The notes below the pieces were generated by a model. That model searched no databases, was not told the DNA's origin, and saw nothing but the letters and a program-made list of their open reading frames with translations. This document shows positions 23,268 through 34,765 of a stretch of 64,000 bases of DNA, in pieces. Each line of letters opens with the position of its first letter. Within the stretch, counting starts at the first letter, position 1. A program made the translations under genes and the position numbers. Origin of the DNA: Rana temporaria (lineage: Eukaryota; Chordata; Amphibia; Anura; Ranidae); the NCBI RefSeq assembly GCF_905171775.1, contig NC_053499.1, positions 139,969,422 through 140,033,421 on the forward strand, in the 5' to 3' direction.

Positions 23268-23639
23268 TTACGGTACCCGGCCGGACTGCAGGAGGAAGCG
23301 GCGGTGCGGCAAGGGCCCGTCCTGCTGGGGCCCCAGGCCAGCTCGGGGGCCCCAAGCAGTTGTTTGGTTTGCCTGTCTTGTTCCGACAGGCCTACTTTAG
23401 GGTAAAAACCTTTTTGATTTTAGAACCACTTTAGGGGTTGGTAAGCTGCAATGTCGAATATCTTTGTTCAATACGGCTTTATCCCTAAGAACAAATGATA
23501 CAGTTGACTGTATATTTGATTAGGGACACCACTATTAATTAAAACTGGTCAGAGTATACAAACTTTCCCTGCTCTAGCTAAAATAAAAGATTTTGTCTGG
23601 GGTCGTTCTTTAAGAATATGTCTGCTTTTCTTAAGCAGG

Positions 23640-24090
23640 AAGGTAAAACATGTTTTTCTATGTAATATGCGCAATTATTTTATATCAAGCAGGTACATGT
23701 GAATATATTACAGTGACACTCCAGCACAAGTGAGAGGAGCGTTTCATTATGTAAGTGATTATCAGGAGCCGAGACATCCAGCTGATTAGCTCCAGTGAAT
23801 CTCTGAACAGGAGAGAAGATCGGTGATAAAACAACATCTGTAAGTGAAAAGCTGGGTGGTTACTGTCGCACCTCTAACTGAATTCAGATGGCAAAGTATC
23901 TATTGATCTCCAGCAGGATATCCCTTAAAGTAAACAAATCCAATAAGACTGCAGCGACAGCCCATCTGCGTTCATTAGCAGCGGAGTGCTAGGATTTTTC
24001 TTTTTTTTTGGGGGCTTGATAATCAGGCAGGGAGTTATTATAAGGCGAGCTTATCAAGCCATCAGAATAAATTAAAGGAGGTACTCTGGC
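23640..24090. other. Repeat-free island, possible conserved non-coding DNA
   Basis: Balanced composition with several AT-rich factor-like motifs (TGATTAGC, TTATCAAGCC) and no repeat signature. Adjacent DNA on both sides is repetitive. Confidence 0.3.
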
Positions 24091-24158
24091 TTCGAAACAC
24101 AAAAACAAAAATTTAACATTTTGCATCTCACCAGTCTATAGGCTCCTTCACACTGGGC

Positions 24159-25341
24159 TTAACCACTTGCCTACAGGGCATTTTTCAGGCCATTTTTCAG
24201 CTTTCAGCACTGTCGCACTTTGAATGACAATTGCACGGTCATGCTACACTGTACCCAACTGAAATTTGTATAATTTTCTTCACACAAATAGAGCTTTCTT
24301 TGGTGGTATTTAATCACTGCTGGGGTTTGTTTGTTTTTTTACAAAAAAAAGATCAAAAATTTGTGAAAACATTTTTTTTACTTAGTTTTTGTCAGTAAGT
24401 TTTGTAACTAAGTATTTTTTCTTCTTCGCTGATCTGCGCTGATGAGGCGGCACTGATGGGTTCTGGTAGGGTGAACTGGTGGGCATTGATGAAGTGACAC
24501 TTATGGGTACTGATGAGGTGGCACTTATGGACACTGATTAGGAGGCACTGATGAGGAGGCACTAATATGCCGCACTTATGGGCACTGATAGGTGGCACTG
24601 ATAAGCACTGATAGGCGGTACTGATGGGCACTGTTAGATGGTACTGATGGGCACAAATAGGTGGCACTGATTGGCACTGATATGTGGCACTGGTGGGCAC
24701 TGATAGGCAGCACTGGTGGGCACTGATAGGCGGCACTGATGGGCATTGATGGGTGGCCCTTATGGGCGACACTGATGGGCATTGATGGACAGCAGTGATG
24801 GGCATTGATGGGCAGCACTTATAGGCGGCACTAATAGCCAGCACTGACTGGAATCACTAATGGGCACTGATTAGTGGCACTTGTGGGCAGTGTTGGGCAC
24901 TGATTGCTGCCACTTGTGGGCACTGATTGCTGCCACTGGTGGGCAATGGTGGGCACTGATTTGTGACACTGTTGGCACTATAATGTAATCAAGGCACTGA
25001 TGATCAGTGCCCTGATTACATGTTTTGTTGCCCCCTGCGAGGAGATGCCGCTGATCGGCTCTCCTCGCCACATACTCTGTCAGTATCTCTGTGTTTACAT
25101 GTGACTGGCTGTGATTGGACACAGCCGATCACATGGTTAAAGTTCTGCAGACGTGGCTCTTTACAGAGATCGGGGTCGCACCATGTCCTAGCAACACAGT
25201 GTGGTTGCGATCGCTGCCCTGCACCCCATCGTGGCCGCACGAGATCGCCCTTTCTGGGACGCCATCATGTGATGCCATCCCAGAACGAGAGCCAAACCAC
25301 CCTGCCGTCATTTGACGGTGGGGCGGGCGGCAACTGGTTAA
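24159..25341 (+). mobile_element. TTAA-flanked element (piggyBac-like) with internal minisatellite
   Basis: TTAA at both ends with inverted termini: left TTAACCACTTGCCTACAGGG, right CGGGCGGCAACTGGTTAA. TTAA targets duplicated on insertion are typical of piggyBac-type transposons. No transposase is present, so it is non-autonomous. The left section (tgacaattgcacggtcatg, cacaaatagagctttct) recurs at 36480, 53690 (inverted), 59800 and 63850 (inverted), defining a large family. Confidence 0.7.
24440..24995 (-). repeat. GGCACTGAT minisatellite inside the TTAA element
   Basis: Degenerate tandem units of about 23 bp around GGGCACTGATAGGYGGCAC. The minus-strand frames (His/Cys/Ser/Pro-rich) follow from the repeat and are not genes. 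The same motif in opposite orientation fills the element at 53061. Confidence 0.9.
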
Positions 25342-25439
25342 GAAATGCCACTTTCACATGTTTTTTTTTTTTTTGGTATTGCGCACACCTGGAGCAGCGG
25401 ATTCTTTTTCTTTTGATTCAGATTAGGTGATAGCCAGAC

Positions 25440-25800
25440 AGAATGAGCTAGAGAGTTACAGAGGATGGGAGAGGCTCTTGCGAAGTTCTGGAGATGAGCA
25501 TTGGATGAGGAGACAAGGGAGGAAGAGAGCAGGAGGTCTTGAGAGGAGCAAAGAGGACGGTTTAGGTGATATTTGGAGACAAGATTGGTGATGTAGCTCG
25601 GAGTTGTGAATGACTTTGTATGTTGTTGTTAATATTTTGAATCTTATTCACTGGGCAATCGTAATCCAGTGTAAGGATTGGCAGAGAGGGGTAGCAGACA
25701 CTGAGCAATGTAGACGAGTCTGGCAGCAGCATTCATAGGAGTCAAAAAAGCAGATACTGGTCCGGGTGGGTAGATAGACCTTAATATCCAAGTCAGCCAT
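25440..25800 (-). mobile_element. LINE 3' coding fragment, decayed
   Basis: Shares 'gatgggagaggct', 'aggaggtct', 'ttggtgatgtagct' and 'ggattggcagagagg' with 47470-47710. Reversed, these match the C-terminal reverse-transcriptase tail (WNSLP block) read at 41085. All three belong to one LINE family. Confidence 0.6.
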
Positions 25801-25889
25801 CAATCAAGGTGTATTGGATGGGCTTGATGATGACTTAACCTTGGCAGCTCTACCTCAATATGGAGGCCCATCAAGGAGAAATTCCCCCC

Positions 25890-26216
25890 AATCGAGAAGG
25901 CGTTTTTTACCGCGATTTGCCGCGACAAATTGCAGCGTTTTTCCCCACGATTTGTCGCGACAAAACGCAGCGTTTTTCCCCGCGGTTTTGTACAGGTCAT
26001 TGGCATCAATGTAAAACGCCCAAGCCGCCCGATTCGCGTGTCAAAAAGGGTCCGGGACTTGTTTGAAATTCAGGCGTTCGGCGTTCTTTCGGCGTTCGGC
26101 ATTTTGCGTTGGAGATGTGAACCATCTCCATAGAGAATAATGTTATTTTTTCCCTCTAGCGTCTTTGAGCGTCGCGCTTCAGGCGACAAAATGCTCAGGT
26201 GTGAATGCAGCCTAAG
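25890..26216 (+). mobile_element. CpG-rich MITE, first unit of a head-to-tail dimer
   Basis: The body (CGCGATTTGCCGCGACAAAT, AAACGCCCAAGCCGCCCGATT, GAACCATCTCCATAGAGAAT) repeats 349 bp downstream. The right terminus GGTGTGAATGCAGCC abuts the left terminus of the next copy through a single TAA. Confidence 0.75.
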
Positions 26217-26520
26217 GCTGCATTCACACCTAGGCGTAGGCGATTTGTGTCGTTTTTTACCGTGATTTGCCGCGACAAATTGCGGCATTTTTCCCCACGA
26301 TTTGCCGCGATAAAACGCTGCGTTTTCCCCGCGGTATTGTACAGGTCATTGACATCAATGTAAAACGCCCAAGCCGCCCGATTCGCGTGTCAAAAAAGGG
26401 TCCGGGACTTGTTTGAAATTCAGGCGTTCGGCGTTCTTTCGGCGTTCAGCGTTTTGCGTTGGAGATGTGAACCATCTCCATAGAGAATAATGTTATTTTT
26501 CCCCTCTAGTGTACGTCTAG
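26217..26520 (+). mobile_element. CpG-rich MITE, second unit of the dimer
   Basis: Starts GGCTGCATTCACACC, the inverse of the preceding copy's end, and follows the same body sequence. Its right end is missing after TTTTTCCCCTCTAG. Confidence 0.75.
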
Positions 26521-26539
26521 TGTCTGTGCAGCTGCACAA

Positions 26540-27400
26540 GCACCTCTAGTACACATCTTGACAATTCATTCCTACCCTTTTGACATAAAACCCTGATCAG
26601 GAGCTTCAAAATATAGTACTATCAAGCATGGGTGAACTGTTTATTCATGCTATAACTGTTATTATGCTGGATTCATCACTGAAAGCTTACTAGCTCACAA
26701 AGGCAAAACTGCCTATTGTAAAAAAATGTCACAGTCGCTTTTAGTGCTGGATGATTTGGGCTAAATGCCACTAAAATAGCTTGAAAATTTCATATTTTGC
26801 CTCAAATGTCACAAGCACAGCATCCATGATTCCCTACCTAACCCTAATGACATTATCACAAATAGCCACTGGGTGTTTTTGACCTTTACAACACAAAATT
26901 AGGATCATCTATACCCAATCCTATAGGACCATGCATAATATATTCAAGACAGTTTATTGGTTAATTACTGTTTAATTAAAGAAATACTAAAACTCTGGCA
27001 GGCTGGACACCTCTGAGAGAACAGTTGGACAATGGTGTTATAAATAATTAGGAAACTCCGACCTTAACAGCCATTTGGACATTAAATGAAATGTTTTGTA
27101 AAGTAAATTACCAGAAGGGCAAAGAGTTTACATGTGATTAGATAATTATAATGATAAAAAAGAAAAAAAACTCTTGAGTTCAAAAGAAAAGGTTGTTTTG
27201 TATGTTTAAACTGAGTTATGATTACTCTAAAATAAAAATGTGAATAATATTGTTATAGCTCCATTTAAAGGAACACAAAAAACGTTACCAAAAAATCTCA
27301 CATTTTAATTTTCTGACTCTAGTCATATAGGCACTCTGGAATCCAGTTTGTATGGAAGCCAATGAATCTGTATAACGAAAAATAAACTGTGCTAAAGGAT
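26540..27400. other. AT-rich non-coding DNA
   Basis: No gene, repeat terminus or tandem motif recognised. Confidence 0.5.
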
Positions 27401-27404
27401 TACT

Positions 27405-28627
27405 AAAGCCGCTTACACACAACCATTTTTAATGTCCTAGAAAAAAACAATGGGGTGGATTCAGGTAGGGGCACGCAAAACTGCGGTGGCGTAACGTATG
27501 ACATTTACGTTACGCTGCCGCAATTTTTACGGGCAAGTGCTTGATTCACAAAGCACTTGCCTGTAAAGTTGCGGCGGCGTAGCATAAAAGGGGCCGGCTT
27601 AAGCGCGCGTAATTCAAATGATCCCGTAGGGGGCGTGGATCATTTAAATTAGGCGCGTTCCCGCGCCGAACGTACTGCGCATGCGCCGTCCCTAAAATTT
27701 CCCGACGTGCATTGTGGTAAATGATGTGGCAAGGACGTCATTGGTTTCTACATGAACGTAAATGGCGTCCAGCGCCATTCACGGACGACTTACGCAAACA
27801 ACGTAAAATTTTCAAATCGCGACGCGGGAACGACGTCAATACTTAACATTGGCTGCGCCTCCTAATTGCAGGAGCAGCCTTACGCCGAAAACGACGTACG
27901 CAAACGACGTAAAAAACGACCGCCGGCCGCACGTACGTTTGTGAATCGGCGTAAGTATGCAATTTGCATACTCTACGCTGACAACTACGGGAGCGCCACC
28001 TAGCGGCCAGCGTCAGAATGCACCCTAAGATACGACGGCGTAAGAGACTTATGCCAGTCGTATCTTAGGCTACAGTCGGCGTATCTAGCTTTCTGAATAC
28101 AGAAAGTAGATACGCCGGCGCAACTTAGCAATTACGCAGCGTATCTATTGATACGCCGGCGTAATTGCTCTATGAATCTACCCCAATGTTTTTTTCGACG
28201 TGATTCTTGTCAAGCCTGCCTTGCCTACACACGATCGTGAAAAAAAAAAGTTCGGATTCGGATGGATCGTGTTAGTAAAAGTTTGGTGAGAGACGATTTG
28301 CGCTTTTCAGTCTGTTACAGCGTGACGAATGTGCTCTCTCCATTACAAACGCTAGTTTTACCAGAACGAGTGCTCCCGTCTCATAACTTGCTTCTGAGCA
28401 TGCACGTTTTTTTCACCTCGTTAAAGCCCACACACAACCATTTTTCACGACAAGAAAAATGACAATGTGAAAAACTACGCGAACATTTAGAGCATGTTCT
28501 AAATTTTTAATGCCCATTTCTCACGTCGAGAAAAATGCTCTGGAGCCTACACACGATCGTTTTTAATGACCAATTTAAGAAATGGCATTTTTCACGTAAT
28601 CAAAAACGGTCGTGTGTACGCGGCATA
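27405..28627. mobile_element. MITE of the CACACGATCGT family, host of a nested MITE
   Basis: Left AAAGCCGCTTACACACAACC and right GGTCGTGTGTACGCGGCAT are inverted. Joining the flanks of the nested element restores a continuous 'aaaaacaatgttttttt', which shows the order of insertion. Internal TACACACGATCGT blocks recur at 28225 and 28550. Confidence 0.65.
27452..28184. mobile_element. GGGCCAGATTCA-family MITE, copy 2 (full length)
   Basis: Ends GGGGTGGATTCA and TGAATCTACCCC, flanked by AAT on both sides (27449-27451, 28185-28187), a 3-bp target duplication. The 733-bp body is CpG-rich with TACGCCGGCGTAA near the right end and the shared CGCCACCTAGCGGCCAGCGT block. No coding capacity. Confidence 0.85.
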
Positions 28628-28639
28628 ATAAGCAACACC

Positions 28640-29180
28640 ATGTGAGATAACACAGAAACAGAAATATAAAAAATATAGAGTTCTCAAGTATTAAATATAT
28701 AGATCATCACAACCAATAATTACATAAGTGAATAAATGATAAATTGGTCACATGTAACCAATATAACCAATGAATAAATATTGAATTGACCAATAAAAAA
28801 TTGCGTAAATTGATAATGTCTGCACATCAAATACTCCGTGAAACAATAATCAGCAATGAATACATAAATAAACCAATCCTGTGAAGGCAAAAAACCCGTG
28901 CAAAAGATAAAAAAATTATAAATAATAACAACATAAACCTTCCAGTGAAAAAAGATAAAAAAATAAGTCCTGTGCAAGACAAAGTGTTAACCTGTGTCTT
29001 AAACCCATCCGGGGCCTTTTCCTCACGATGATTTTAGGCAAAGGTCTTCACCACTCCACCGGAAAGGCTGTATATATGGGGTCACTGCTGAACAATGTTT
29101 TCCCCACCAGCAGGATGATAGCTCAAGGCTGGCGATGTTCTCAGAAAAAATAAATAAATGGTCACCTTGCCATTCATTGG
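28640..29180. other. AT-rich segment, unclassified repeat likely
   Basis: Many short internal repeats (AACCAATA, AATAAAT). The minus-strand frame 28720-28977 is hydrophobic and AT-driven. No gene supported. Confidence 0.4.
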
Positions 29181-29184
29181 GAAA

Positions 29185-29588
29185 ATGTTTTTTTTCCACA
29201 GTTTAGGCCGATACCTATTGTTCTAGATATTTTTAGTAACAAAAATTGCAATAAGCATTTATTGATTGGTTTGCGCAAAAGTTATAGCTTCTACAAAATA
29301 GGGGACTGTTTTATTGCATTTTTATTAATGTTTTATTTTACTAGTTATGGCTGCGATTATCGATTTTGTTTACAAAGGCATGCCCCTGTTCTGCCCTTGC
29401 CGACCTCACTCGCGGGACTCCTGGGAACATCGAGCTCCTGGGACCTGCGGCCGCACTCGGGAGGCACGCGGCTGGCGTGCGTGCGCCCGCTGGGCAGCAG
29501 ATTTAAAGGGATGTACCTGTCCGCCAATCGCCTGCCTGTGCCATGTTGTTGATGTAAATAGTCATGCGGCGGTCGGCAACTGGTTGGA
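29185..29588 (+). mobile_element. TTAA-type element fragment with an unoccupied MITE site
   Basis: Contains 'tttaggccgata', 'gcaataagcatttattgattg', 'gcaaaagttatag' and 'tctacaaaatagggga' uninterrupted, then a GC-rich section ending GGCGGTCGGCAACTGGTT. In related copies near 37600 and 62930 a MITE splits the sequence between 'ttatag' and 'tctacaaaa'. Confidence 0.6.
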
Positions 29589-30054
29589 TATTTTGATCAT
29601 TTCCTTTTCCATCTCTTGTCCAAGGAGAATAGATTTGTTTGTAGGCGTTCTTCATCATTGAACAACAAAACCTGGGGAATGCCCAGGGAAAAACCAAGCC
29701 TACTTACCGACCAGCTCGCAGAACAACCAATTAACCTGTCTAACAGTATGCGTTAAAAACAGGGGTTTTGTCCGCACGCATTTGCAAACGCATGCGTGAG
29801 CCACAGAGCCGCACCAAGGCACCCTGTAATCTGTGGTCCTAACACTAAACAATGAGTGTCCCCACAATGGAGGCACATGCATTCTAATGGATAGATAGGG
29901 GCAGGTGGACTGAAGGAGAGCCACCCCTCCTTAAAGGTGCAGGAGCACACCAAACACCCAGCATGTAGCAAAATGGCTGCAAAGGTGTTGGTGTGCTGCT
30001 GGACCAATACAAGCACCACAGGTGAAACGTAAATGTGTTCACCACCCATCACCA
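29589..30054. other. No gene; possible further decayed LINE
   Basis: The phrase 'gttcttcatcattga' recurs at 29650 and 30055, hinting at related repeat copies. Frames on the minus strand lack domains. Confidence 0.35.
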
Positions 30055-30132
30055 TTCTTCATCATTGAGTTCCTCCAGCCCCCTTTTTAGCTTTGTTGCC
30101 CTTCTCTGCACCCTCTCCAGACCAAGCATATC

Positions 30133-30613
30133 GGCCCAGATTCACAAAAGCGATCCACGACGGTTTTTCGCATTCGCTACGTCACTGCTAGTCTAGTTTC
30201 CCGTCGCAAAGTTAGTCGTCGTTTTTGCTGCCCTAACTTTACACAGCCCACGTATGTGCTGTATAAAGTATGGCCGTCGTTCCCGCGTCGAAATTTGAAT
30301 TTTTTTTGTTCTTGCGTAAGACGTCCGGGAATACGAAAGTACATTACACACGTCGCCGTTCGAAAAAATGACGTCACTTCGCGCAAAGCACGGCGTAAAT
30401 TTCAAAACGGAGCATGCGCAGTAGGTCCGGCGCGGGAGCGCGCCTAATTTAAATGGCACACGCCCCTTTGAATTACGCAGGCTTACGCCGAAGGCCACCA
30501 GCGTAAGTTTTCATGCAAGTGCTTTGAGAATCAGGCACTTGCGATGAAAACTTGCGGCGGTGTAACGTATCTACGATACGTTACGCCACCGCGATTCTAC
30601 GTGAATCTGGGTC
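30133..30613. mobile_element. GGGCCAGATTCA-family MITE, copy 3
   Basis: Ends GGCCCAGATTCACA and GTGAATCTGGGTC, flanked by ATC (30130-30132 and 30614-30616). 481 bp, shorter than copy 2. The right part contains a near-palindrome GTAACGTATCTACGATACGTTAC. Confidence 0.85.
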
Positions 30614-30662
30614 ATCCTTCCTGAGGATCAGTGACCAAAACTGGTCAACATACTCAAGATGT

Positions 30663-31170
30663 AGGGGAGCTGCGGTGGCTCAACGCGATTGGCACTGCGC
30701 TGATAAGCCATTCTCCTCTGCAGCTAGGGGTTCGGATCCCGGTCTCGGCTACATGTGAATTGAGTTTGGTGGTCTCAGCCCGGCTCCCGGTGGGTGTGCT
30801 ATGCGAGGTAAGCCTGCGCTTAGTACGCCCACCCCCTCCCACAAAAACCACCACACCTACACGCACTCGAAATTGGGTTAACATGCACGCACTTTGACCA
30901 CGCGGTCTCTAAAAAAAAAAAGAGAGGCGAAGGACTAACGGGGCTGGTTGAGCGGGCAAATCCTCTCACTTCCTCTTCCCCGTTGGGCTTCAAAGCGGAG
31001 CAGGTAGGGCGGGCTGTGTGGGAGGACCCCCTCACACACCCGCCATCGCCATCCGGGGGATGGAGAAAGGTGGCAGATTGCCTCTGGGGGAGGCCTGCCT
31101 TCTCCCAACTCCTGCAGTCCGGCTCCTCTCTCGAGTGCATGCACAAAAATACACTTTTAAAAAAAAAAAA
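30663..31170 (+). mobile_element. tRNA-derived SINE, copy 1
   Basis: The head carries RNA polymerase III promoter boxes: an A-box-like TGGCTCAACGCGATTGG and a B-box GGTTCGGATCCC. An unrelated body with CGGAGCAGGTAGGGCGGGCTG follows, and the tail ends in oligo-A. The 14-bp sequence CATACTCAAGATGT flanks it exactly at 30649-30662 and 31171-31184, the mark of LINE-driven retroposition. About 508 bp. Open frames crossing it are not genes. Confidence 0.9.
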
Positions 31171-31259
31171 CATACTCAAGATGTGGCCGAACCAGAGTTT
31201 TGTAAAAATGGTAGAATCAAAGTTTTATCTCTTGAGTAAATACCCTTTTAAATAGTAAA

Positions 31260-32705
31260 ATGAGCCCACAACATCTCAGACATTCCTTCCCATTTGGGGA
31301 ATTCCCAAGTCACCAGATTGGAAGTCTGAGCCTAATAATCATAATTAAACACATCTCACTGTTGTCTGACTATACAAGATCAATTGAGCAGGAAATGAGT
31401 TAATAAGTTTAGACGTCTGAAAAAAAAAATTCCCTTTGCAACGTGTATGGCAGGTTGTCCAGCCATGCATCTCTTTCACTAGCAATTTACAGGGGATAAA
31501 CAGATTTTTTTTTGTACAGCTTTACACTAAATGACCGACAATAGTGCAAGTTCTGACATTCCTGCAAAACAAATGATGGACAATTAAAGTCATAGTTAAG
31601 GAGCTTGCTGACCCATTAAATTACACTGCATCATACCAAACCCCAGAGCCAGAAGTCCCTAATCAAACATCTTGGTCTTCACCATTTTGATTAAATGGAT
31701 TAACCTTTTATTTATCAGGCTGTCAGTCAATATATGCAAATTTCCCTTCGGACCTACTTGTTCTAAGCAAGACGCTGCTCAGCAAAATGTCACTGCATTT
31801 ATATTTATCAGCGGGTACAAAATCTGTATATATAAATAAATATATATAATGTTTTTTTTTTTATTTATTTTTTACAGTATAAATCTACGCCTACGTAGTA
31901 CAAGCCACAAAGCCTCATTTGTTCTTTAAAGAAGGACACATAGTGACACTATGAGAAACAAAAATAATCCCTCAGTGAGAAGCCAGCGTTGTTCCATTAG
32001 AAACATATGGTGATGTTGGGCTATATTTTTTTTTTAAGAGCTGCTTTAGAAAAAAATACAAAAAAAAAAATAATAATTCAAAAAAGTTTCGTGAGGAATG
32101 TATGTCATGTGGGGGAACTGAAAAACAAAAAACAAAACAAGGGACTGAAAAAATAAATTAAGAAAAAAATATAAAAAACAACAACAGAAATAGCAATGTT
32201 AAATAAAAATATGCTCAAAGTGAATGGCACAAGTGTATCTCTGGAAAGTGACTTTGGAATTTTTCTTTAAATGTTGTTTCTTTGTCTTGTCTGCTGCTTT
32301 GTATATAAACTATTTGTCATTCATGGGGAATACATCTATCTTGCAAATATCACAATCATCTCATACATGTTGTCTCTATTTTTTTTTATTTTTTTATTTG
32401 TCAGGCTGTGCTTGTGGCTCTCATCAGACAGGCTGACCTTCACAAGAATGCTAGATTGGAATTATAACTATTTAGCTGGGGAAAAAAAAAATATATATTT
32501 TTTATTATCATTTTTTTTTTTTTTGGTAAAATCCAGTTCATCTCCAACATGGTGAATTGTCCCCGACAGCAAGGTCATGTCTATACATTGAGCTGTATGG
32601 TCCTCTGGGAGAAATACAGAATGAATTGTTCTTGTTTCATCTTAGACATTGCTGAGTATCTCACTCTGAAGCGTTTTTCTCATACTTGGTGCCTTGGAAA
32701 GAAGG
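31260..32705. other. Largely repeat-free AT-rich DNA
   Basis: Only short homopolymers and a TATA-rich patch (31830-31870). It contains motifs such as TATGCAAATTT and TTAATCCATTTAATCAAA that could be factor sites. No exon with plausible splice borders was found. Confidence 0.3.
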
Positions 32706-32710
32706 ACACT

Positions 32711-33432
32711 GGGTCAGATTCAGATAGGTTAGCGGATCTTTAAATCCGCGTAATCTATCTGATTTACATTCCTCCGCCGCAAGTTTTTGAGGCGAGTGCT
32801 TTATTCACAAAGCACTTACCTCAAAACTTGCGGCGGCGTATCGTAAATCCCCCGGTGGAATTCAAATTCCGCGGCTAGGGGGAGTGTACTATTCAAATCA
32901 GGCGCATCCCCGCACGGATCGAACAGTGCATGCGCCGTCCGGAAATTTTCCCAGCGTGCATTGCTCCAAATGACGTCACAAGGACGTCATTGGTTTCAAC
33001 GTTTACGTAAATTATGTCCATCTGTATTCGCGAACGACTTACGCAAACGACGTAAAAAATTCAAATTTTGTCGCGGGAACGACGGCCAGACTTAACATTG
33101 GCTGCGCCTCATAGACCCAGGGGTAACTATACACCGGAAAAGCCGAACGCAAACAAAGTAATAAAAAGTGCCGGGCGGTCGTTCGTTTCTGATTCGGCGT
33201 AACTCCTCATTTGCATATTCCTCGAGTATACAAACGGAAGCGCCACCTAGTGGACAGCGTGAGATTGCAGCCTAAGATCTGACGGTGTAAGTCACTTACA
33301 CCTGTCGGATCTTAGGGAGATCTATGCGGTACCTGATTCTATGAATCAGGCGCATAGATCCGACCGGCAGAACTCAGAGATACGACGGCGTATTAGGAGA
33401 TACACCGTCGTATCTCTTTGTGAATCTGGCCC
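32711..33432. mobile_element. GGGCCAGATTCA-family MITE, copy 4 (full length)
   Basis: Ends GGGTCAGATTCAG and TGAATCTGGCCC with ACT on both sides (32708-32710, 33433-33435). It shares CGCCACCTAGTGGACAGCG and TACGCAAACGACGTAAAAAA with the other copies. 722 bp, non-coding. Confidence 0.85.
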
Positions 33433-33549
33433 ACTGTGGTTTTATGTATGCAGCAGTCTATATAAAATGAGGCCTTATTACATGACCACTTTTGTTTTTT
33501 TAGGAAAGGTTTTTGCTTTAACGTATTGTTTGCTTTGAAATGAAAATTG

Positions 33550-33617
33550 AAACACTCCAAAAATCGCGCTAATGGCACTCTAAAGTTCATAAAGACAGCG
33601 TGATTTTTGGAGTGTTT
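33550..33617. repeat. Hairpin with 21-bp stem
   Basis: AAACACTCCAAAAATCGCGCT pairs with AGCGTGATTTTTGGAGTGTTT with one mismatch, across a 26-bp loop. Confidence 0.9.
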
Positions 33618-33865
33618 TTGCTGTGTTGGTACTTCCGGGTGCCTTTTGATGAACTAACCAAGTAATACTTTCATTAGGAACTTAGCTATCCCTGTTTCAG
33701 CGCCTGTGTATTTGTTGAGTTTTCTTGAAATGAAAATTGGTCAAATTGTTTTCATCCTCATTTTGATTATCTACTTTGTAACAGCAGATTATTCTAGCCT
33801 AATTATTCTAGCCTAAAAATGAAGAAAGGAATCCAAGTCTTAAATTCTTAGCCATATTGGTTCTA

Positions 33866-34380
33866 CCAGTTGGTAGAACAGTGGACTTTGTTTAATCTCC
33901 CGCTATGTCTTTTTGTATGTTGGATATATTGGGGAAGAGTTAGAACATCAGCCATTGGTCAAGTATTTTTGCTATTTAACCACTTACGGATCGCCCCGCG
34001 TACACACGCTCGGGGCGATCCGTAAGTGGTTTACAAGGCTTTTGAATTCAAAAACTACTCAAAATTGATTTAAAAACGTCTCCAGCCACCAATAAAAGTG
34101 ATCTTGTGGCGTATCCGCCGCAGAGACCACGTTTATGTTGTAGTAGACCATCTGCTGAAGAAGAAGAAGATACCTGGGTTATGGTAGCTAGCTGCTACCA
34201 TAACAACGGTATTCCTCTTCAAACAGCTGACGTATTCCTGCGTCACGCGGGGTGATCCGTAAGTGGTTAAATAGCAAAAATACTTGACCAATGGCTGATG
34301 TTCTAACTCTTCTCCAATATATCCAACATACAAAAAGAAATAGCGGGAGATTAACCAAATTCCACTGTTCTACCAACTGG
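33866..34380. mobile_element. Foldback element with 127-bp inverted arms
   Basis: Arms 33866-33992 and 34254-34380 are inverted copies with about five mismatches. They carry CAGCCATTGGTCAAGTATTT and its inverse. A second perfect hairpin (CCACTTACGGATCGCCCCG and its inverse) forms at the inner edge near 33980-34029. The right arm stops exactly where another MITE begins. The internal segment has no coding signal. Confidence 0.85.
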
Positions 34381-34763
34381 TGTACGAGGCTTTCAAGTTC
34401 CTGGTCTCTATTTTCTCGCCAGGATTCTTGTCGGCCTGTTTCCCGACGAGAAACCCGATAGTGTGTATACTTAACTGTCGCCGTGGAAACCCTTGCATGC
34501 TCGAAATGACTTTGACGCATGCGCGGTTGCTTCCACGGCATACAGTAGGTAGGGTGAAGCAAGATGGAGGCAACGGCATCGAATGTGACGAGCGCATGCT
34601 CGTCGTACACGATGATGTCACCGCGTTCTTGCCTTTCAAAAGAACTGCGGTTCTTTTGAAAGGTCTGTGTGTACACTCGGGCGGCAAGAGATTCTTGCCA
34701 AGAATCTCGTCAGGGAAAACAAAGTTTTTCCTGACGAGATTCTGGCCCGTGTGTACAAGGCCA
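34381..34763. mobile_element. MITE with GTGTACAAGGCC ends
   Basis: Left TGTACGAGGCTTTCAAG and right TCTGGCCCGTGTGTACAAGGCC. The body has inverted blocks TTTCAAAAGAACTGCGG / CGGTTCTTTTGAAA and AATCTCGTCAGG / CCTGACGAGATT. Same family as 16444-16826. Confidence 0.6.
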
Positions 34764-34765
34764 AA

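Larger units (their letters stand above)
30055..31250 (-). pseudogene. CR1-like LINE reverse-transcriptase tail, split by two insertions
   Basis: On the minus strand, 30055-30129 reads GLERVQRRATKLKRGLEELN, the well-known CR1-type tail motif (LERVQRRATK). The preceding part lies across 30617-30662 and 31185-31250 and reads like LYKTLVRPHLEY with small errors. Between these pieces sit a MITE (30133-30613) with an ATC duplication and a SINE (30663-31170) with a 14-bp duplication. Removing both restores one continuous CR1 segment. The rest of the LINE is absent. Confidence 0.75.

Noticed and set aside
24392..24844. 150-residue minus-strand Cys/His/Pro frame resembling a zinc-rich protein
   Set aside because: It is generated by the GGCACTGAT minisatellite in a TTAA element; no start context or conserved spacing.
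24440..24995. CRISPR-like array
   Set aside because: Units are degenerate and contiguous, with no constant repeat separated by unique spacers, and the context is eukaryotic.
30663..30740. Possible intact tRNA gene
   Set aside because: The boxes are present, but the head does not fold into a clear cloverleaf and is fused to a SINE body with insertion duplications.
30654..31179. Several frames of 70-119 residues across the SINE, recurring in the second copy
   Set aside because: Shared only because the SINE is repeated. Pol III boxes, A tail and target duplications explain the similarity.
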